This document shows positions 15,412-23,825 of a stretch of 64,000 bases of DNA, one piece after another; positions within the stretch are counted from its first letter, which is position 1, and the number at the start of each line of letters is the position of its first letter. The stretch covers positions 124,001-188,000 of the forward strand of contig CAKKRJ010000004.1 in assembly GCA_919902775.1 (NCBI GenBank). Reading direction: 5' to 3'. The notes beneath the pieces were generated by a model. That model ran no database searches, was not told the DNA's origin, and saw nothing but the letters and a program-made list of their open reading frames with translations. The stretch is from Burkholderiaceae bacterium. Lineage in GTDB: Bacteria > Pseudomonadota > Gammaproteobacteria > Burkholderiales > Burkholderiaceae_C. The position numbers were made by a program, and so were the translations under genes.

Positions 15412-17070
15412 TCAAACGCGGTTCATGTCGAATTGAACTTTTTCGCCTTTGCCATACACCTTCAAAGCGCCTTTTTCGCCCACGGCGTTGGGGCGCTGGA
15501 AGATCCAGTTCTGCCAGGCGGTCAAGCGACCAAAGATGCGGGTGGCCATGTTTTCTTTCTGCGCAAAACGCAGGTTGGCTTCCAGACCGGTCAAGGCGTC
15601 GGGCGACATGCTGGCGCGCTCTTCCAGCGCCAGGCGAATTTCATCGGCCCAGTCGATGTCGTCGGGGGCGGCCGTCACCAGGCCGAGGGCCAGGGCGGCA
15701 TCGGCGTCGAGTGACTGGCCAATGGCGCCGCGTGCGGCTTCCATGGCGGGCACTTCTTCGTAGAAGCGGCGCTGCAAACGGGTCTGGTCATTCACCATCG
15801 GGAAGGAACCGAAGTTCATCTCGCTCAGTTGCAGCTGGGGCGCTTTGGCGGCGTCGTCGGGCAGCGCCAGCATGTAGGCGCGGTCGGCGCAAAAAGCCAG
15901 CTCGGACAAGGTGCCGGCAAAGCAAGAACCTTCTTCGATCAAGGCAAACAGGCTGCGCGAAGACACGTCCAGACGCGCCAGTGTGCGGCGCAGGTGGCCG
16001 ATGGTTTCGCGCACCAGCCAGTGGTCCTTGTGCGCCAGCAGCGTAGCGTCCGAGGCCAGCACGGCGGCGGCGTCACCGGCGGTCTTGAGCACCCAGGTGC
16101 CAATGTCGAGTTCGTTGGTGCGCATGTGCAGGATGGCGTCGTCGAGTTCACGCACCATTTGCAGTGGCCACCAGTTCACGCCCGCGGCTTCGATGCCAGC
16201 GATGTCGGTGGGCTGCGCCGTGGCAGGCGCTTTCACGGTGAAGGTGGCCAGGCGCTTGGCACGGTCGATCACCACGGTGACGTTGGTGTAGCTCAGGCTG
16301 TCAGCGGCCACAGTGCGGTTGAGCGGTGTCAATGCAACACCTTTCACGCCTGCAGGGCGGATGCTGGCTGCGGCCAGCTGAGTGGCGCGCGCTTTGACCA
16401 CGTCCTTGAACACGGCCGGCTTGGCCACCGCATCGACCAAGCGCCAGTCCACGGCTTTTTGACCGCGCACACCTTCCACGCTGGTGCAAAAAATGTCGGC
16501 CAGATCGTGGCGCACATGGCGCTTGTCGGTCACGCGGGTCAGGCCACCGGTGCCAGGCAAGACGCCGAGCAAAGGCACTTCGGGCAATGACACGGCGCTG
16601 GAGCGGTCGTCCACCAACACGATGTCGTCGCAGGCCAGGGCCAGCTCGTAGCCGCCACCGGCGCAAGCGCCGTTCAGGGCGGCGACAAATTTCAGGCCGT
16701 CGTGCTTGCTGGAGTCTTCGATGCCGTTGCGGGTTTCGTTGGTGAACTTGCAGAAGTTCACTTTCCAGCCATGGGTGGAGACCCCCAGCATGAAGATGTT
16801 GGCGCCCGAGCAGAACACGCGGTCTTTCAAGCTGGTCACCACCACCGAGCGCACTTCGGGGTGCTCAAAGCGGATGCGCTGGAGCGCGTCGTGCAATTCG
16901 ATGTCCACGCCCAGGTCATAGCTGTTGAGCTTGAGCTTGTAGCCGGGGCGGATACCGGCGTCTTCGTTGATGTTGATGGCCAGTGTGGCGATCTCGCCGT
17001 CAAACGACAGGTGGATGTGTTTGTACTGTGCGGGGTGAGTTTGGTAGTCAACCTGGAAAGCCTGTGTCAT
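15412..17070 (-). CDS. boxC: 2,3-epoxybenzoyl-CoA dihydrolase
   Basis: The predicted 552-residue protein is a member of the crotonase superfamily. BoxC opens the 2,3-epoxybenzoyl-CoA ring with two waters, giving 3,4-dehydroadipyl-CoA semialdehyde and formate. The N-terminal half carries the CoA-binding fold and oxyanion residues (SGANIFMLGVS, NGACAGGGYELALACDDIVLVDD, SLPEVPLLGVLPGTGGLTR). The C-terminal half has a second crotonase-like block (LFALIEEGSCFAGTLSELAFCADR). It is first in boxCBA, directly downstream of a promoter flanked by BoxR-type motifs. The formate it releases is a natural substrate for the formate dehydrogenase operon encoded downstream. Confidence 0.96.
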   Translation of the reverse strand: MTQAFQVDYQTHPAQYKHIHLSFDGEIATLAININEDAGIRPGYKLKLNSYDLGVDIELHDALQRIRFEHPEVRSVVVTSLKDRVFCSGANIFMLGVSTHGWKVNFCKFTNETRNGIEDSSKHDGLKFVAALNGACAGGGYELALACDDIVLVDDRSSAVSLPEVPLLGVLPGTGGLTRVTDKRHVRHDLADIFCTSVEGVRGQKAVDWRLVDAVAKPAVFKDVVKARATQLAAASIRPAGVKGVALTPLNRTVAADSLSYTNVTVVIDRAKRLATFTVKAPATAQPTDIAGIEAAGVNWWPLQMVRELDDAILHMRTNELDIGTWVLKTAGDAAAVLASDATLLAHKDHWLVRETIGHLRRTLARLDVSSRSLFALIEEGSCFAGTLSELAFCADRAYMLALPDDAAKAPQLQLSEMNFGSFPMVNDQTRLQRRFYEEVPAMEAARGAIGQSLDADAALALGLVTAAPDDIDWADEIRLALEERASMSPDALTGLEANLRFAQKENMATRIFGRLTAWQNWIFQRPNAVGEKGALKVYGKGEKVQFDMNRV

Positions 17071-17112
17071 GGTCGTGTCTCCGTCGGTGAGGGGTAGGGT
17101 TGGAACTGAAAA

Positions 17113-17181
17113 TGCATTTCACTGCATGTTGTACGAATTTTATTGCCACTTTCGCCCGCGTACAACATGCACTTTAATGCA
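17113..17181 (-). promoter_or_regulatory. boxC promoter with two BoxR-type operators
   Basis: On the minus strand a -35 TTGTAC (17165-17160) and -10 TAAAAT (17142-17137) are spaced by exactly 17 bases and point at boxC. One TGCA-N6-TGCA motif (TGCACTTTAATGCA, 17168-17181) sits just upstream of the -35. A second (17113-17126) sits just after the expected transcription start near 17130. Two 13-base arms (17123-17135 and 17159-17171) form a perfect inverted repeat that links both operators around the promoter. TGCA-containing repeats are the known style of BoxR/BzdR operators. Binding here is inferred. Confidence 0.8.
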
Positions 17182-17214
17182 TTTACTTGGTGTTTACCCT
17201 AGGAACCAACGGTT

Positions 17215-18135
17215 TCAAGCAGACAAACCAATGTGTTGGCGCACCGATGAGCGCAAGACGGCAAACGCCTGGTCCTCTGTGCGGGCGCTGGTGTTGATGG
17301 CCAGATCGGCCTTGGAATAAAACGCCGAGCGACCTTCCAGAATGCGTTTGAGGTCTTCCATGGCCTCGCGACTGGCAGCCATGGGGCGCATGTCGCCTTG
17401 CGCGGCCACCCGCCCCATGTGGTCTGCGGCATCGGCTTGCAACCACACGGTGGTGCAATGCGACAACAACACATTGAAATTGGCCGAATCCGACACCAGG
17501 CCACCGGGCGTGGCAATCACCACCTCGGGGTAGATCTGGATGGCTTCTTCGAGCGCGCGGCGCTCATAACGGCGGTAGGCGTTGGCACCGTAGAGGTTGT
17601 GGATTTCACTGATCTGGCAACCGGCAAACTGCTCGATCTCGCGACTGAGCTCAATGAACGGAAAACCCAGATCGTTCGCCAGACGCAGGCCCAGCGCGGT
17701 TTTGCCCGCCCCCCGCAGCCCAATCAAGGCGATGCGGTTTTTGCGCTCCTGCGCATTGCCCCCTTCGCCAAACATGTCACTCAGTTGCACGCGGGCACGG
17801 CGCAAATCGGCCTCGCTGCGCTGGGCCAACAGTTCCCGAATCAGTAGCCACTCGGGCGAGGTGGTGGTCACATCCCCCAGCAACTCGGCCAGCGCGCATT
17901 GCAGCGCCGTGGCCACCTGCAACAGCACCAGCACCGAGACGTTGCCCGTGCCGTATTCCAGATTGGCCAGGTGGCGCTCAGACACATCGGCCGCCACAGC
18001 GACAGCACGGCGCGTCATGCCCTTGCGCGAGCGCAGGGTGCGCACGCGCTCGCCCAGCGCCTCCAGAAACGGACTGCGCTTGGCCTCTTGTGCGGACGAC
18101 TCCAACAAGGTGGACTCTTGGTCTGTCATGCTCAA
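17215..18135 (-). CDS. boxR: BoxR-type transcriptional regulator (HTH plus shikimate kinase-like domain)
   Basis: The predicted protein has 306 residues (or 304 from the second Met). About residues 24-88 form an XRE-type helix-turn-helix (LGERVRTLRSRKGMTRRAVA, then VSERHLANLEYGTGNVS). A linker follows, and from about residue 135 a shikimate kinase-like domain with P-loop GLRGAGKTALG and the ATPGGLVSD segment. This architecture is diagnostic of BoxR/BzdR, repressors that respond to benzoyl-CoA. The gene sits between boxC and the divergent boxD-ligase pair, with TGCA-N6-TGCA motifs on both sides. This suggests it controls both transcripts and itself. Confidence 0.94.
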   Translation of the reverse strand: MSMTDQESTLLESSAQEAKRSPFLEALGERVRTLRSRKGMTRRAVAVAADVSERHLANLEYGTGNVSVLVLLQVATALQCALAELLGDVTTTSPEWLLIRELLAQRSEADLRRARVQLSDMFGEGGNAQERKNRIALIGLRGAGKTALGLRLANDLGFPFIELSREIEQFAGCQISEIHNLYGANAYRRYERRALEEAIQIYPEVVIATPGGLVSDSANFNVLLSHCTTVWLQADAADHMGRVAAQGDMRPMAASREAMEDLKRILEGRSAFYSKADLAINTSARTEDQAFAVLRSSVRQHIGLSA

Positions 18136-18186
18136 CCTTTGATCGCGGGCTAGGGAAAACCCTTTACTTTCAACAACCCCAAAAGA

Positions 18187-18226
18187 TGCACTTTAATGCA
18201 TACTTGCAGGCACGCACAATAGTGCA
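18187..18226. promoter_or_regulatory. BoxR-type operator in the boxR/boxD intergenic region
   Basis: TGCACTTTAATGCA (18187-18200) is identical to the upstream operator of boxC. Further TGCA tetramers lie at 18205-18208 (within TTGCAGG) and 18223-18226. The cluster lies between the start of boxR (minus) and boxD (plus), so it can serve both. A possible boxR promoter (TTGTGC, 17 bases, TTAAAG on the minus strand) overlaps it, which would give autorepression. That promoter call is tentative. Confidence 0.7.
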
Positions 18227-18324
18227 TCAAGCCGTGTTTATACCGCCATCCGAACACCGAGAACAGTTTTTTGTTGCATGCCCCCGGCCTGCACTGGCCC
18301 AACCCAAGACCTGAAAGCCGTCCC

Positions 18325-19896
18325 ATGACCTCCTCTTTGCTTCCCAACTACTTCGCCGGCCGCTGGCAAACCGGCACAGGCGAGGGCACGCCACTATTCG
18401 ATCCGGTGCTGGGCACCGAGTTGGCGCGCGTCTCCAGCGCAGGCATCGACCTGGCCGAAGGCTTTGCCTTTGCGCGCGAACAAGGCGGCGCGGCATTGCG
18501 CGCCTTGAGTTATGGGCAACGCGCCACACTGCTCAGCCAAATCGCCGAAGTGCTGCAAGCCCACCGCGATGCGTATTACGAAATCGCCACCGCCAACTGC
18601 GGCACCGTGGCCAAGGACTCGGGCGTGGACATTGACGGTGCCATCTTCACGCTGGGCTATTACGCCAAACAAGGCCAAGCCTTGGGCAACGCCAAGCTGC
18701 TGCTCGACGGTCAGCGCATCCGCATGGCCAAAGACCCGGCTTTCCAGACCCAGCACATCCAGGTCCCCACGAAAGGCGTGGCGATGTTCATCAATGCCTT
18801 CAACTTCCCCAGCTGGGGCTTGTGGGAAAAAGCCGCGCCGGCCCTGCTGTCGGGCGTGCCGGTCATCGTCAAACCGGCCACCGCCACCGCTTGGCTGACC
18901 CAGCGCATGGTGAAAGACGTGGTCGACGCGGGCATTTTGCCGGTGGGCGCTTTGTCGGTGATTTGCGGCTCGTCGGCAGGGCTGATGGACCAGCTTCAGT
19001 CGTTTGACGTGGTCAGCTTCACCGGCTCGGCCGAGACCGGCCAAATCATCCGCAGCCACCGCGCGGTGACCGCGCTGTCGGTGCGCTGCAACATCGAGGC
19101 CGACAGCCTGAACAGCGCCCTGCTCTCGCCTGCCGCCACGGCCGACAGTGAGGCCTTCCAGCTGCTGGTGAGCGAGGTGGCCCGCGAGATGACCGTCAAA
19201 TCGGGGCAGAAGTGCACCGCCATCCGCCGCATCTTTGTGCCCCGTGCCCTGTACACCGCCGCCGCCGAGGCCATTGGGGCCAAGCTGGCCAAAACCACCG
19301 TGGGCAACCCGCGCAACGGGGCGGTGCGCATGGGCGCCTTGGTGAGCCAGGAACAAAAAACCAGCGTGCTGGCGGGCCTGGCGCAACTGAAGACCGAAGC
19401 CACTGTGCTATACGACGGCAATGCCCAAGCCCTCGTCGACGCCGATGCCGCGTCTGCCTGCGTGGCCCCGGTGCTGCTGGGCACCGAAAACCCGATGGCC
19501 GCCCAAGTGCTGCACGCGGTCGAAGTGTTTGGCCCCGTGTCCACCCTGATGCCTTACGACAGCATCGAAGAAGCCTATGCCATGGTCCGCCGGGGCGAAG
19601 GCTCGTTGGTCTGCTCGGTGTACAGCGAAGACCCGGTCTTCACCGCGCAGGCCGCTGCCGAGCTGGCCAGCAGCCACGGCCGTGTGCACGCGATTTCGCC
19701 CGATGTGGCAGCCCTGCACAGCGGCCATGGCAATGTGATGCCCATGAGCTTGCACGGCGGCCCTGGCCGCGCCGGGGGCGGTGAAGAACTGGGCGGCCTG
19801 CGGGCGCTCAACTTCTACCACCGCCGCAGTGCGGTGCAAGGCAGCGCACTGGCGCTGGACCAGTTGGCCGCGCAAGGCGCTGCCCTGCCTTTGTAA
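18325..19896 (+). CDS. boxD: 3,4-dehydroadipyl-CoA semialdehyde dehydrogenase
   Basis: The predicted protein has 523 residues from the ATG at 18325 (MTSSLLPNYFAGRWQ). The open frame continues upstream to 18271 without a better start. It is an aldehyde dehydrogenase of the PaaZ-like group, oxidising the BoxC product to the dehydroadipyl-CoA acid with NADP+. Visible features include FINAFNFPSWGLWEKAAPAL (substrate and Asn region), VSFTGSAETGQ (cofactor loop), CNIEADSLNSALL (Glu), the catalytic Cys in VKSGQKCTAIRR, and a C-terminal HGGPGRAGGGEELGG. It is followed 69 bases later by benzoate-CoA ligase in the same orientation. Confidence 0.93.
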   Translation: MTSSLLPNYFAGRWQTGTGEGTPLFDPVLGTELARVSSAGIDLAEGFAFAREQGGAALRALSYGQRATLLSQIAEVLQAHRDAYYEIATANCGTVAKDSGVDIDGAIFTLGYYAKQGQALGNAKLLLDGQRIRMAKDPAFQTQHIQVPTKGVAMFINAFNFPSWGLWEKAAPALLSGVPVIVKPATATAWLTQRMVKDVVDAGILPVGALSVICGSSAGLMDQLQSFDVVSFTGSAETGQIIRSHRAVTALSVRCNIEADSLNSALLSPAATADSEAFQLLVSEVAREMTVKSGQKCTAIRRIFVPRALYTAAAEAIGAKLAKTTVGNPRNGAVRMGALVSQEQKTSVLAGLAQLKTEATVLYDGNAQALVDADAASACVAPVLLGTENPMAAQVLHAVEVFGPVSTLMPYDSIEEAYAMVRRGEGSLVCSVYSEDPVFTAQAAAELASSHGRVHAISPDVAALHSGHGNVMPMSLHGGPGRAGGGEELGGLRALNFYHRRSAVQGSALALDQLAAQGAALPL

Positions 19897-19965
19897 CGGC
19901 CGGCCCACAATACAACACCGCCCCTCCCCCCACCGCGACCAACAAGCCACAAAAGGAGACAAGAC

Positions 19966-21522
19966 ATGCGCCCTGTGACCGCCCCCCCAGCCGACTTCAA
20001 CTTTGCCCAGCACCTGATCGCCAGCAACGCGGGCCGCACTGACAAAATCGCCCTGATCGACGATGTCGGCACGCTGCGCTATGGCGCGCTGGCCGAACAG
20101 ATCCGCCGCTTTGCCGGTGGCCTGCAGGCCATGGGCCTGAAACGCGAAGAGCGGGTGCTGCTGCTGATGCAAGACAGCAGCGACTGGGTGGTGGCGTTTT
20201 TGGGTGCGCTTTACGCGGGGGTGATCCCCGTGGCGGTGAACACCCTGCTCACCGCCGATGACTATGCCTTCATGTTGCGCAACAGCCGGGCCCAGGCGGC
20301 ACTGGTGTCGGGGGCCTTGCTGCCCACCTTGCAAGCAGCCATGGCGCTGGTCCAAACAGAAGTGCAGCATGTGGTCGTTTCACGGCCTGCCGCCGCATTG
20401 GCGCAGGGGCAGCTCAACATGGCCGACCTGGTGGCGCAAAGCCACCCCGTGTTGCCCGCACAAACACTGGCCGATGAACCCGCTTTCTGGTTGTATTCGT
20501 CCGGCTCAACAGGCCAGCCCAAAGGCACCGTGCACAGCCAGGGCAACCTGTACTGGACGGCGGAGTTGTACGGCAAGAATGTCCTGGCGCTGCGCGAGAG
20601 CGACACCGTGTTCTCAGCGGCCAAACTGTTCTTTGCCTACGGTCTGGGCAATGCCCTGACCTTTCCCTTGAGCGTGGGGGCCAGCGTGGTGCTGATGGCC
20701 GAGCGCCCCACCCCGCAGGCGACCTTCAAGCGCCTGGTGGACCACCAACCCACCGTGTTTTACGGTGCGCCCACCGGCTATGGCGGCATGCTGGCCCATC
20801 CCGACCTGCCCGCCAGCAACCAGGTGGCCCTGCGCCTGTGTTCATCGGCCGGAGAAGCCCTGCCGCGCGACATCGGCGAGCGCTGGACCGCCCACTTTGG
20901 CTGCCAAATTATCGACGGCATCGGCTCCACCGAGATGCTGCACGTCTTTTTGTCCAACCGCCCCGACGACGTGCGCTACGGCACCACCGGCAAGGCCGTG
21001 GCTGGCTACGAAGTGCAACTGCGCAACGAAGACGGCAGCGTGGTCACCGGCCACAACGAGATTGGCGATCTGTACATCCAGGGCCCCAGCGCCGCACTGA
21101 TGTACTGGAACAACCGTGACAAGACCCGCGACACCTTCCAGGGCGTCTGGACCAAGAGCGGCGACAAATACACCCGCGACCCGGATGGCTATTACACCTA
21201 CGCGGGGCGCAACGACGACATGCTCAAGGTCAGCGGTATATACGTCTCGCCTTTTGAAGTGGAAGCCACGCTGGTGCAACTCCCCGCCATTCTGGAAGCG
21301 GCTGTGATCGGCAAGGAAGACACCGATGGCCTGACCAAGACCAAGGCCTTCATCGTGCTCAAAACCGGTCAGAGCCTGACCGAAGCCGAGGTCAAAGCCT
21401 TTGTGAAAGAGCGGCTGGCCCCCTACAAATACCCGCGCTTCATTGAATTTGTGGCCGAATTGCCCAAAACGGCCACTGGCAAAATCCAGCGCTTCCGGCT
21501 GCGCGAATTGGAAAAGCGTTGA
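19966..21522 (+). CDS. bclA: Benzoate-CoA ligase
   Basis: The predicted protein has 518 residues. It activates benzoate with ATP and CoA, the entry step of the box pathway. It is an ANL-superfamily enzyme with the AMP-binding motif YSSGSTGQPKGTVHSQ, aromatic-ligase segments FFAYGLGNALTFPLSVGA and VFYGAPTGYGGML, GIGSTEMLHVFLSN (A5), RNDDMLKVSGIYVSP (hinge) and the catalytic Lys in ELPKTATGKIQRFRL. A good AAAGGAG site precedes the ATG. It is co-oriented with boxD and completes the enzyme set needed from benzoate to dehydroadipyl-CoA. The symbol follows usage for benzoate-specific ligases. Confidence 0.93.
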   Translation: MRPVTAPPADFNFAQHLIASNAGRTDKIALIDDVGTLRYGALAEQIRRFAGGLQAMGLKREERVLLLMQDSSDWVVAFLGALYAGVIPVAVNTLLTADDYAFMLRNSRAQAALVSGALLPTLQAAMALVQTEVQHVVVSRPAAALAQGQLNMADLVAQSHPVLPAQTLADEPAFWLYSSGSTGQPKGTVHSQGNLYWTAELYGKNVLALRESDTVFSAAKLFFAYGLGNALTFPLSVGASVVLMAERPTPQATFKRLVDHQPTVFYGAPTGYGGMLAHPDLPASNQVALRLCSSAGEALPRDIGERWTAHFGCQIIDGIGSTEMLHVFLSNRPDDVRYGTTGKAVAGYEVQLRNEDGSVVTGHNEIGDLYIQGPSAALMYWNNRDKTRDTFQGVWTKSGDKYTRDPDGYYTYAGRNDDMLKVSGIYVSPFEVEATLVQLPAILEAAVIGKEDTDGLTKTKAFIVLKTGQSLTEAEVKAFVKERLAPYKYPRFIEFVAELPKTATGKIQRFRLRELEKR

Positions 21523-21548
21523 GCCAACGGGCAAGACCGCGCCAGACA

Positions 21549-21700
21549 CCTTCGGCCGCAGGGGTGGCCTCCCACAAAACCCCAGGAACCCTCTACCCTG
21601 TGGGAGCCTGTGGGAGCCTGTGGGAGCGCGCCCCTGCGCGCGAATGCTTTTGACTTTCAAAGTCCGGTGCGTCGCCAAGCTGCACGAGCGTTAAATTAAC
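21549..21700 (-). repeat. Dispersed REP-like element, copy A (long form, 10-bp tandem expansion)
   Basis: Read on the minus strand, the element starts near a TTTAACG box and continues through GCAGCTTGGCGACGC and the palindrome CATTCGCGCGCAGGGGCGCGCTCCCACA. It ends with a second palindrome ending CCTGCGGCCGAAGG. In this copy the segment CTGTGGGAGC is present three times in tandem (about 21598-21627). It lies alone in the 252-base gap between the ligase and the chemoreceptor gene. No coding sequence was seen in the gap. Confidence 0.75.
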
Positions 21701-21774
21701 AAATATAAAAACATATCAGCGTAAACCATTAAAATCACCCGCAATAGCGCATTGAGCGCTGCTTAAGGTGATGC

Positions 21775-23775
21775 ATGCAAGTCAAGACTAGGTTGATGCT
21801 GGGTGGATGGGTGGCTTTTCTCGGCCTGCTGGCGGTTTCGGTCATGGCGTTGGTTCTGGAGAAGTCTTCCATGATGGACGACAGAAAGCTCAAAACACGC
21901 CATTTGGTGGAATCGGCACACACCTTGTTGGTCCATTTCCATGAATTGGAAAAGTCAGGCGCCATGACCGACAAAGAAGCGCAAACGGCGGCCATTGCAG
22001 CGGTTCAGGCCTTGCGCTATGAACAAAAAGAGTATTTTTGGTTGAACGATCTGACCGCACCCATCCCCCAAATGGTCATGCACCCCACGGTGCCGGCCCT
22101 CAACGGCAAAGTGCTGGATGGCGCCAATTTCAACTGCGCCACCACCTTGCAAAACGGCATGGACGGCCCCGTGGTGCGCACCGACGGCAAGAAAAACCTG
22201 TTTGTGGCCTTCAACGAAGTGGCTCAAAAATCGGGCCATGGTTATGTGACCTACAACTGGCCCAAGCCCAAGCTGGGCGGCGGGACGACCGAGGAGTTGT
22301 TTGAAAAACTCTCTTATGTCAAAAAATTCGAGCCCTGGGGTTGGGTGATTGGTTCGGGCATCTACGTGGACGACGTGGACCGCAAATTCTGGGACTTGGC
22401 GCTGCAGTTTGGCGCTGTGGTGCTGGTGGTGATGCTGCTCATGGCCGCCATGATCCGCTGGCAAGTACTGAGCATCACACGTCCGTTGGAAGACCTGCGC
22501 GCCATGGTGGTGTCGATCAAGCATTCATCAGATTTTTCGCGTCGCCTGAAAGTTCAAAGCCAGGACGAAGTGGGCCAAACCGCCTTGGCATTCAACGAAC
22601 TGATGTCGGCACAGCAAGTGGCCATTGGTGAAGTCAATGCGGTGGTGGGCGCCATTGCCGCAGGCGACTTCAGCAAACGGGTCAACACCGACCTCACGGG
22701 CGATCTGGGCATCATGAAAGCCGCGGTCAATGCCAGCGCGCAAAGCGTGGCCTCGACCACGAATGCCTTGCAGGACGTGATGCACGCCTTGTCCAACGGC
22801 AACTTCAGCAAACGCATGTCCAGCGAAGTGCAAGGCGATTTGCGCACCGCCGTCGACAGCGCCATGCAAGCCATGGAAACCCTGCTCAACGATGTGGGCC
22901 TGGTCATGAACAGCGTCGCCCAAGGTGATTTGCGCGGTCGCATTCAAGCCGATGGCCGCGGTGATCTGGCCACGCTCAAGGACAACATCAACCGCTCGCT
23001 CGAAGCTTTGAGCAACAGCATGGTGGCCATCAACACCAACACGCGCCAAGTGGCGGCGGCCGCCAACGAGACCAGCCAGGCCATCAACCAGATCAGCGAC
23101 GGCGCACAAAACCAGATGCACGCCATCGGTCAATTGGCCAACGCGGTGCGTGAAACCGCAGCCTCGGTCACCGACGTGTCGCGAAACACCGAAACAGCCA
23201 GCGCGCGCTCACACGAGTCGATGTCCATTGTGCGGGCGGGCAAGGACAAAATGGCCACCATGGTCGAGGTGGTCAACGGCATCGCCGCCAACTCGGAAAA
23301 GATCAACAAGATCACGGAAGTGATCGAAAGCATCGCCAACAAGACCAACCTGTTGTCCCTGAATGCCGCCATCGAAGCGGCGCGCGCTGGAGAGCACGGC
23401 AAGGGCTTCTCTGTGGTGGCCGAAGAAGTGGGCAAACTGGCGTCCAGCAGCGCCGACAGCACCCAGGAAATTTCCCAATTGGTTCAGCAAGCGGTGGAAC
23501 AAGCCCGGCACGCGGTGGCCACGGTGCAGGAAGTCAGCCGCGACATGGAGCGCATCGAAGTGGGTGCCAATGAATCGAACGGCATGATGCAGCGCATTTC
23601 TGCCGCGCTCGAACAGCAAAGCTCCGCCGTGCAGGAAATCAACGCCAACGTGGCCAACCTGAACAAGATCGCCGAGTCCAACGCAGCCGCCAGCGAAGAA
23701 ATCGCGGCCACCGTGATCGAGTTGTCCAAAATCGCCGATGGCACACGCCAGGAAGTGAGCAAGTTCAAGGTCTGA
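21775..23775 (+). CDS. Methyl-accepting chemotaxis protein, Cache sensor with tandem HAMP repeats
   Basis: The predicted protein has 666 residues. A short N-terminal tail and a membrane helix ([18 protein letters not shown]) are followed by a periplasmic single-Cache domain of the sCache_2 type ([43 protein letters not shown]), then a second helix near residue 205-225. The HAMP at about 232-280 is followed by three further HAMP-like repeats, each with a G-D/N-F-S-K-R or G-D-L-R-G-R core (about 283-412). The signalling hairpin has the tip [20 protein letters not shown]. There is no C-terminal NWETF-type pentapeptide. It converges on the histidine kinase gene. Ligand unknown; the place after the benzoate genes is suggestive only. 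Confidence 0.92.
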   Translation: MQVKTRLMLGGWVAFLGLLAVSVMALVLEKSSMMDDRKLKTRHLVESAHTLLVHFHELEKSGAMTDKEAQTAAIAAVQALRYEQKEYFWLNDLTAPIPQMVMHPTVPALNGKVLDGANFNCATTLQNGMDGPVVRTDGKKNLFVAFNEVAQKSGHGYVTYNWPKPKLGGGTTEELFEKLSYVKKFEPWGWVIGSGIYVDDVDRKFWDLALQFGAVVLVVMLLMAAMIRWQVLSITRPLEDLRAMVVSIKHSSDFSRRLKVQSQDEVGQTALAFNELMSAQQVAIGEVNAVVGAIAAGDFSKRVNTDLTGDLGIMKAAVNASAQSVASTTNALQDVMHALSNGNFSKRMSSEVQGDLRTAVDSAMQAMETLLNDVGLVMNSVAQGDLRGRIQADGRGDLATLKDNINRSLEALSNSMVAINTNTRQVAAAANETSQAINQISDGAQNQMHAIGQLANAVRETAASVTDVSRNTETASARSHESMSIVRAGKDKMATMVEVVNGIAANSEKINKITEVIESIANKTNLLSLNAAIEAARAGEHGKGFSVVAEEVGKLASSSADSTQEISQLVQQAVEQARHAVATVQEVSRDMERIEVGANESNGMMQRISAALEQQSSAVQEINANVANLNKIAESNAAASEEIAATVIELSKIADGTRQEVSKFKV

Positions 23776-23825
23776 CGGGCCACCGGCCCGCGCCCCCAGG
23801 CCCGATCCCCGGGGCGCTCACCTGC

